Assembly (NCBI GenBank): GCA_050175615.1
Contig: JBFXIU010000129.1
Location: 1 to 9,277, forward strand
Reading direction: 5' to 3'
DNA: 9,277 nt
From: CAYXXZ01 sp050175615
GTDB taxonomy: Bacteria > Pseudomonadota > Gammaproteobacteria > Pseudomonadales > Porticoccaceae
The notes under the pieces are model-generated. The model did not search any database and had not been told where the DNA came from. It saw only the letters and a program-made list of their open reading frames with translations. This document shows positions 6,929 to 9,277 of this stretch, piece by piece (position 1 is the stretch's first letter; every line of letters begins with the position of its first letter). The position numbers and the translations under genes were made by a program.

Positions 6929-8344
6929 CTAGTTTGTCGCCAGTAGTGACGCGGAACTTTCGTTTTTAACAGCATCAGGGGCAGCAACAAAGAAGCTGGC
7001 GAAATAAGCGACAAGGCCGCTGAGAAAGATCAGGCCAAGGACTTCCCGAACCCAGAAAACAGGGGTCAGCTTTGTCTGCGTCGCCATAAAATTGAGCGCA
7101 TCCCCGGATTCTGGCAGCCGTTGCAGAGCAATTTGCCAGGCACCGGCCACAGTGAGGGCAAGGGTGATGCCCACCATGCTCAGGCACATGGTCCAAAACG
7201 CGTAGCGCTCAAGCTTTTGGGCAAGCTCGCTGTTGCCCTGGGGGCGTCCGCGAATAATGGGTACTGCGTAGGAAATGATGGTCATCACGATCATGGCGTA
7301 GGCGCCGAAAAAGGCGAGGTGGCCATGAGCCGCAGTGAGCTGGCTGCCGTGGGTGTAATAATTCACCGGCGCCAGGGTGTGGAGAAAGCCCCAGACACCA
7401 GCGCCGAGAAAGGCCATGACTGCGGTTCCGAGCGCCCAGGTGGTGGCGATGCGATTGTTGTGCTGGTAGCGACGTTTTTTCACCATATCAAAGGCAAACA
7501 TCACCATCATAAAGAAGGGGATAGGCTCAAGGGCGGAAAATAACGAGCCGAGCCACAGCCAATATTCCCCGGGGCCGATCCAGAAGTAGTGGTGACCCAT
7601 GCCGATGAGGCCGGAGATCAGCGCCATGGCGATGATCACATAAAGCCATTTTTCAATGACTTCGCGATCCACGCCGGTGACCTTGATCAGCACGAAGGCA
7701 AGAATGGCGCCCATGATCAGTTCCCAAACGCCTTCCACCCAAAGGTGCACCACCCACCACCAGAAAAATTTGTCTAAAACCAGATTTTCCGGGTTGTAAA
7801 AGGAGAACAGAAAAAATACTGCCATGCCGATGAGGCCGGTAATCAGCACCATATTGACAACGGTTTTGCGACCGCGAAGAACGGTCATGCCGAGATTGAA
7901 AATAAACGACAGGCAGACGATGACAATGCCAATTTTGGTGATGGTTGGCTGTTCCAGAAATTCCCTGCCCATGGTGGGTAAGAGATGGTTCTTGGTCAGC
8001 GCCGCCAGCTCGGAGTAGGGCACCAGCAGGTAGCCGAGTACCGTGGCGACACTGGCGGCGGCGAATACCCAGAATGTTATTCTGGCCAGCAGAGGGCTGA
8101 ACAATTCGGTATCCGCTTCTTCCGGTACCAGAAAATAGGACGCCCCCATAAAGCCAAACAGCAACCAGATAATCAACAGGTTGGTGTGCACCATTCGAGC
8201 GACATTAAAGGGAATGAGTTCATTGAGAACATCGCCGTTGATGTACTGCATGCCCATTAACAGGCCGAACAGAATCTGCCCGGCAAAGAGCATGAGGGCG
8301 AAAATAAAGTAGGGCATGGCGACTTTTTGTGATGCAAATTTCAT
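6929..8344 (-). CDS. norB: Nitric oxide reductase large subunit NorB (cytochrome c-dependent)
   Basis: The catalytic subunit of cNor, which reduces two NO to N2O in the inner membrane using electrons passed from NorC. The 471 residues contain about twelve hydrophobic helices. All metal ligands of the heme-copper oxidase fold are present: His53 and His342 for low-spin heme b, His340 for heme b3, and His200, His251 and His252 for the non-heme iron FeB. Glu204 in HLWVEGVWE is the equivalent of P. aeruginosa Glu211, the glutamate unique to NO reductases at the active site. Glu208 and Glu273 (ALEPIPFF), also important in family members, are kept. There is no N-terminal quinol-oxidising extension, so this is the short two-subunit type and not qNor. 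AAGGAA precedes the ATG, and norC ends 17 bases upstream. Confidence 0.97.
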   Translation of the reverse strand: MKFASQKVAMPYFIFALMLFAGQILFGLLMGMQYINGDVLNELIPFNVARMVHTNLLIIWLLFGFMGASYFLVPEEADTELFSPLLARITFWVFAAASVATVLGYLLVPYSELAALTKNHLLPTMGREFLEQPTITKIGIVIVCLSFIFNLGMTVLRGRKTVVNMVLITGLIGMAVFFLFSFYNPENLVLDKFFWWWVVHLWVEGVWELIMGAILAFVLIKVTGVDREVIEKWLYVIIAMALISGLIGMGHHYFWIGPGEYWLWLGSLFSALEPIPFFMMVMFAFDMVKKRRYQHNNRIATTWALGTAVMAFLGAGVWGFLHTLAPVNYYTHGSQLTAAHGHLAFFGAYAMIVMTIISYAVPIIRGRPQGNSELAQKLERYAFWTMCLSMVGITLALTVAGAWQIALQRLPESGDALNFMATQTKLTPVFWVREVLGLIFLSGLVAYFASFFVAAPDAVKNESSASLLATN

Positions 8345-8361
8345 AGTGATTTTTCCTTCTG

Positions 8362-8808
8362 TCAGCCTTCAATGTTCGGCGGCCATTCGTTGTCGTCGAT
8401 GCGCGATGTCCAGATCAGGAAGTCGGAGAGGGCATTGACGTCTTCGTCGCTGAGATGAAATTGGGGCATCTTGCGCCGCTCGGGAATTTGTAACGGTTGT
8501 GCGGCCATCCAGCCGGACATAAAGCTTTTAAACATTTTTTCATCCGCAGCGCCCCTGCGGTCAAAGACATTGGCGAGTTCCGGAGCATAGTAGGCGCCTT
8601 CACCCATCAGGCTGTGGCAGCCGATACAGTTATTTTCCTCCCAGAGCTCCTTGCCTCTGGCGACGGATTCGGTGATGTTTTGCCGGTGATCCCGCTTTGG
8701 CAGTTCCAGCATGGTGTCGGTGGTGAGACCCAGCAACAGCAGGAAGGTGAAAAAACTCCCTCCGTAGTACATATTGCGAGCCATTCCTTTGGTAAAACGT
8801 TCGGCCAT
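8362..8808 (-). CDS. norC: Nitric oxide reductase cytochrome c subunit NorC
   Basis: NorC is the membrane-anchored c-type cytochrome that receives electrons from soluble cytochromes or cupredoxins and passes them to NorB. The 148-residue length is normal. One uncleaved membrane helix (about 15-33) leaves a periplasmic domain with one heme site, CIGCH (Cys61, Cys64, His65). Met114 in RRKMPQFHLSDED is the likely second heme ligand. ENNCIGCHSLMGEGAYYAPEL and NALSDFLIWTSRID are family hallmarks. The ribosome site is the strongest in the block (AGGAGG, 6 bases from the ATG), which fits high demand for the structural subunits compared with the accessory proteins. It follows the glycine-zipper gene by only 28 bases, so its promoter is probably upstream of that gene. 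Confidence 0.97.
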   Translation of the reverse strand: MAERFTKGMARNMYYGGSFFTFLLLLGLTTDTMLELPKRDHRQNITESVARGKELWEENNCIGCHSLMGEGAYYAPELANVFDRRGAADEKMFKSFMSGWMAAQPLQIPERRKMPQFHLSDEDVNALSDFLIWTSRIDDNEWPPNIEG

Positions 8809-8836
8809 GGTGCCTCCTGTCGATGGTTAAAAATAG

Positions 8837-9193
8837 TTATGGCTGATTAACAGGCACAAGGCGATTGCCGACAACGGCGGCCTGGTCGCCAATTGCCCAT
8901 TCGCTGTTTGGCGCGCGCACCAGGGTTTCACGGTTGTCTTCGTGTTTTACCCTGTAGGCGTTGCCACCGAGGCCTGTGGCCTCCTGGGCTTCTCCGCCAC
9001 TCCAGGCGCCGATCAAACCGCCCAGCACGGCGCCAATGGGGCCGCCAGTGGCGCCGCCCACTAAAACTCCAGCCCAGCCACCGGTCATTTTTCCTATGGC
9101 GGTATCGGTCTCCTCCGCCACTATTTCCGCTGCACTGGCGAGCCCGCTACAGGTTAGGGCTGTGATTAATAAAAATGGTGTAATTGGTTTCAT
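8837..9193 (-). CDS. Small exported glycine-zipper protein at the head of the nor operon
   Basis: A 118-residue protein I cannot name. It starts with a signal peptide (about 1-21; MKP, hydrophobic core, then LASAAE, a signal peptidase I-type site). An acidic stretch follows, then a glycine-zipper segment (about 38-67, with repeats such as GGWAGVLVGGATGG and GAVLGGLIGAW) of the kind seen in SlyB/17-kDa-antigen-like outer membrane proteins. A polar C-terminal tail ends in VPVNQP. Cys15 is not in a good lipobox (ALTC), so I favour a soluble or membrane-inserted envelope protein over a lipoprotein. I chose the ATG at 9193 because GAGGAT precedes it and it opens directly on the signal peptide. A longer frame from 9256 would bury the signal under 21 extra residues. 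It is co-directional with norC, 28 bases away, so co-transcription is likely. A role in protecting or assembling the NO reductase is speculation. Confidence 0.8.
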   Translation of the reverse strand: MKPITPFLLITALTCSGLASAAEIVAEETDTAIGKMTGGWAGVLVGGATGGPIGAVLGGLIGAWSGGEAQEATGLGGNAYRVKHEDNRETLVRAPNSEWAIGDQAAVVGNRLVPVNQP

Positions 9194-9232
9194 GGCGCTA
9201 TCCTCAGCATGCTTTGTTAGGTAATCTATAGG

Positions 9233-9244
9233 TATCAATATCAA
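9233..9244 (-). promoter_or_regulatory. Tandem TTGATA repeat upstream of the glycine-zipper gene
   Basis: On the minus strand the sequence TTGATATTGATA is a direct repeat containing the FNR/Dnr half-site TTGAT twice. The second half of a palindrome is missing (ATACC where ATCAA is expected). The unit also resembles a -35 hexamer. No strong -10 lies 16-18 bases downstream; TATAGA (9229-9224) is nearby but too close. This could be part of the nor promoter, or a chance AT-rich sequence, with the true promoter beyond the right edge. Confidence 0.25.
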
Positions 9245-9277
9245 TCTCTGTGCCATTATTTATCTCTATGAAATTAA

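Noticed and set aside
8837..8870. Possible FNR-type box just upstream of norC (minus strand TTGTG-CCTG-TTAAT)
   Set aside because: Too many mismatches to TTGAT-N4-ATCAA, and it lies in the end of the glycine-zipper gene with no matching -10.
9136..9193. Lipoprotein signal in the glycine-zipper protein (Cys15)
   Set aside because: The residues before Cys15 (ALT) do not fit a lipobox, and a better signal peptidase I site (LASAAE) follows.

Overview
The window looks like chromosomal DNA from a denitrifying gammaproteobacterium. The evidence is a NarG very close to the E. coli/Pseudomonas enzyme, an E. coli-type NarX, and a cytochrome-c-dependent NO reductase (cNor) cluster of the pseudomonad kind. 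The genus cannot be fixed from the sequence alone. I see no insertion sequences, tRNAs, CRISPR arrays or phage genes, and almost the whole window is coding.

Layout, left to right. (1) 1-1192, minus: the first 397 codons of narG, the catalytic subunit of respiratory nitrate reductase; the rest, and presumably narHJI, lie beyond the left edge. (2) 1193-1476: the divergent narG/narX control region. Reading toward narG it holds a two-heptamer NarL/NarP-type box, a perfect FNR-type box and a good -10 hexamer at textbook spacing. (3) 1477-3276, plus: narX, a full-length nitrate/nitrite sensor kinase with no narL next to it. (4) 3283-9193, minus: a compact block transcribed leftward, ordered glycine-zipper gene, norC, norB, norD, norQ, norE, norF. 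norF ends tail to tail with narX, only 6 bases between the stop codons.

How the genes work together. NarX senses nitrate or nitrite and would phosphorylate a NarL-type regulator encoded elsewhere. That regulator, with an FNR/Anr/Dnr-type protein, would switch on narG when oxygen is low and nitrate is present. Nitrite made by Nar is reduced to NO by a nitrite reductase not seen here. NorCB reduces NO to N2O in the inner membrane. NorD (VWA protein) and NorQ (MoxR-type AAA+ ATPase) form the chaperone pair that activates NorCB, and NorE/NorF are small accessory membrane proteins. All core enzymes keep their cofactor ligands, so the pathway looks functional.

No wholly new system is evident. The points most worth a second look are the small exported glycine-zipper protein at the head of the nor operon, the order norCB-D-Q-E-F (which resembles the pseudomonad norCBD and nirQ-nirO-nirP groups joined end to end), the isolated narX with its cysteine cluster, and the well-spaced narG promoter.
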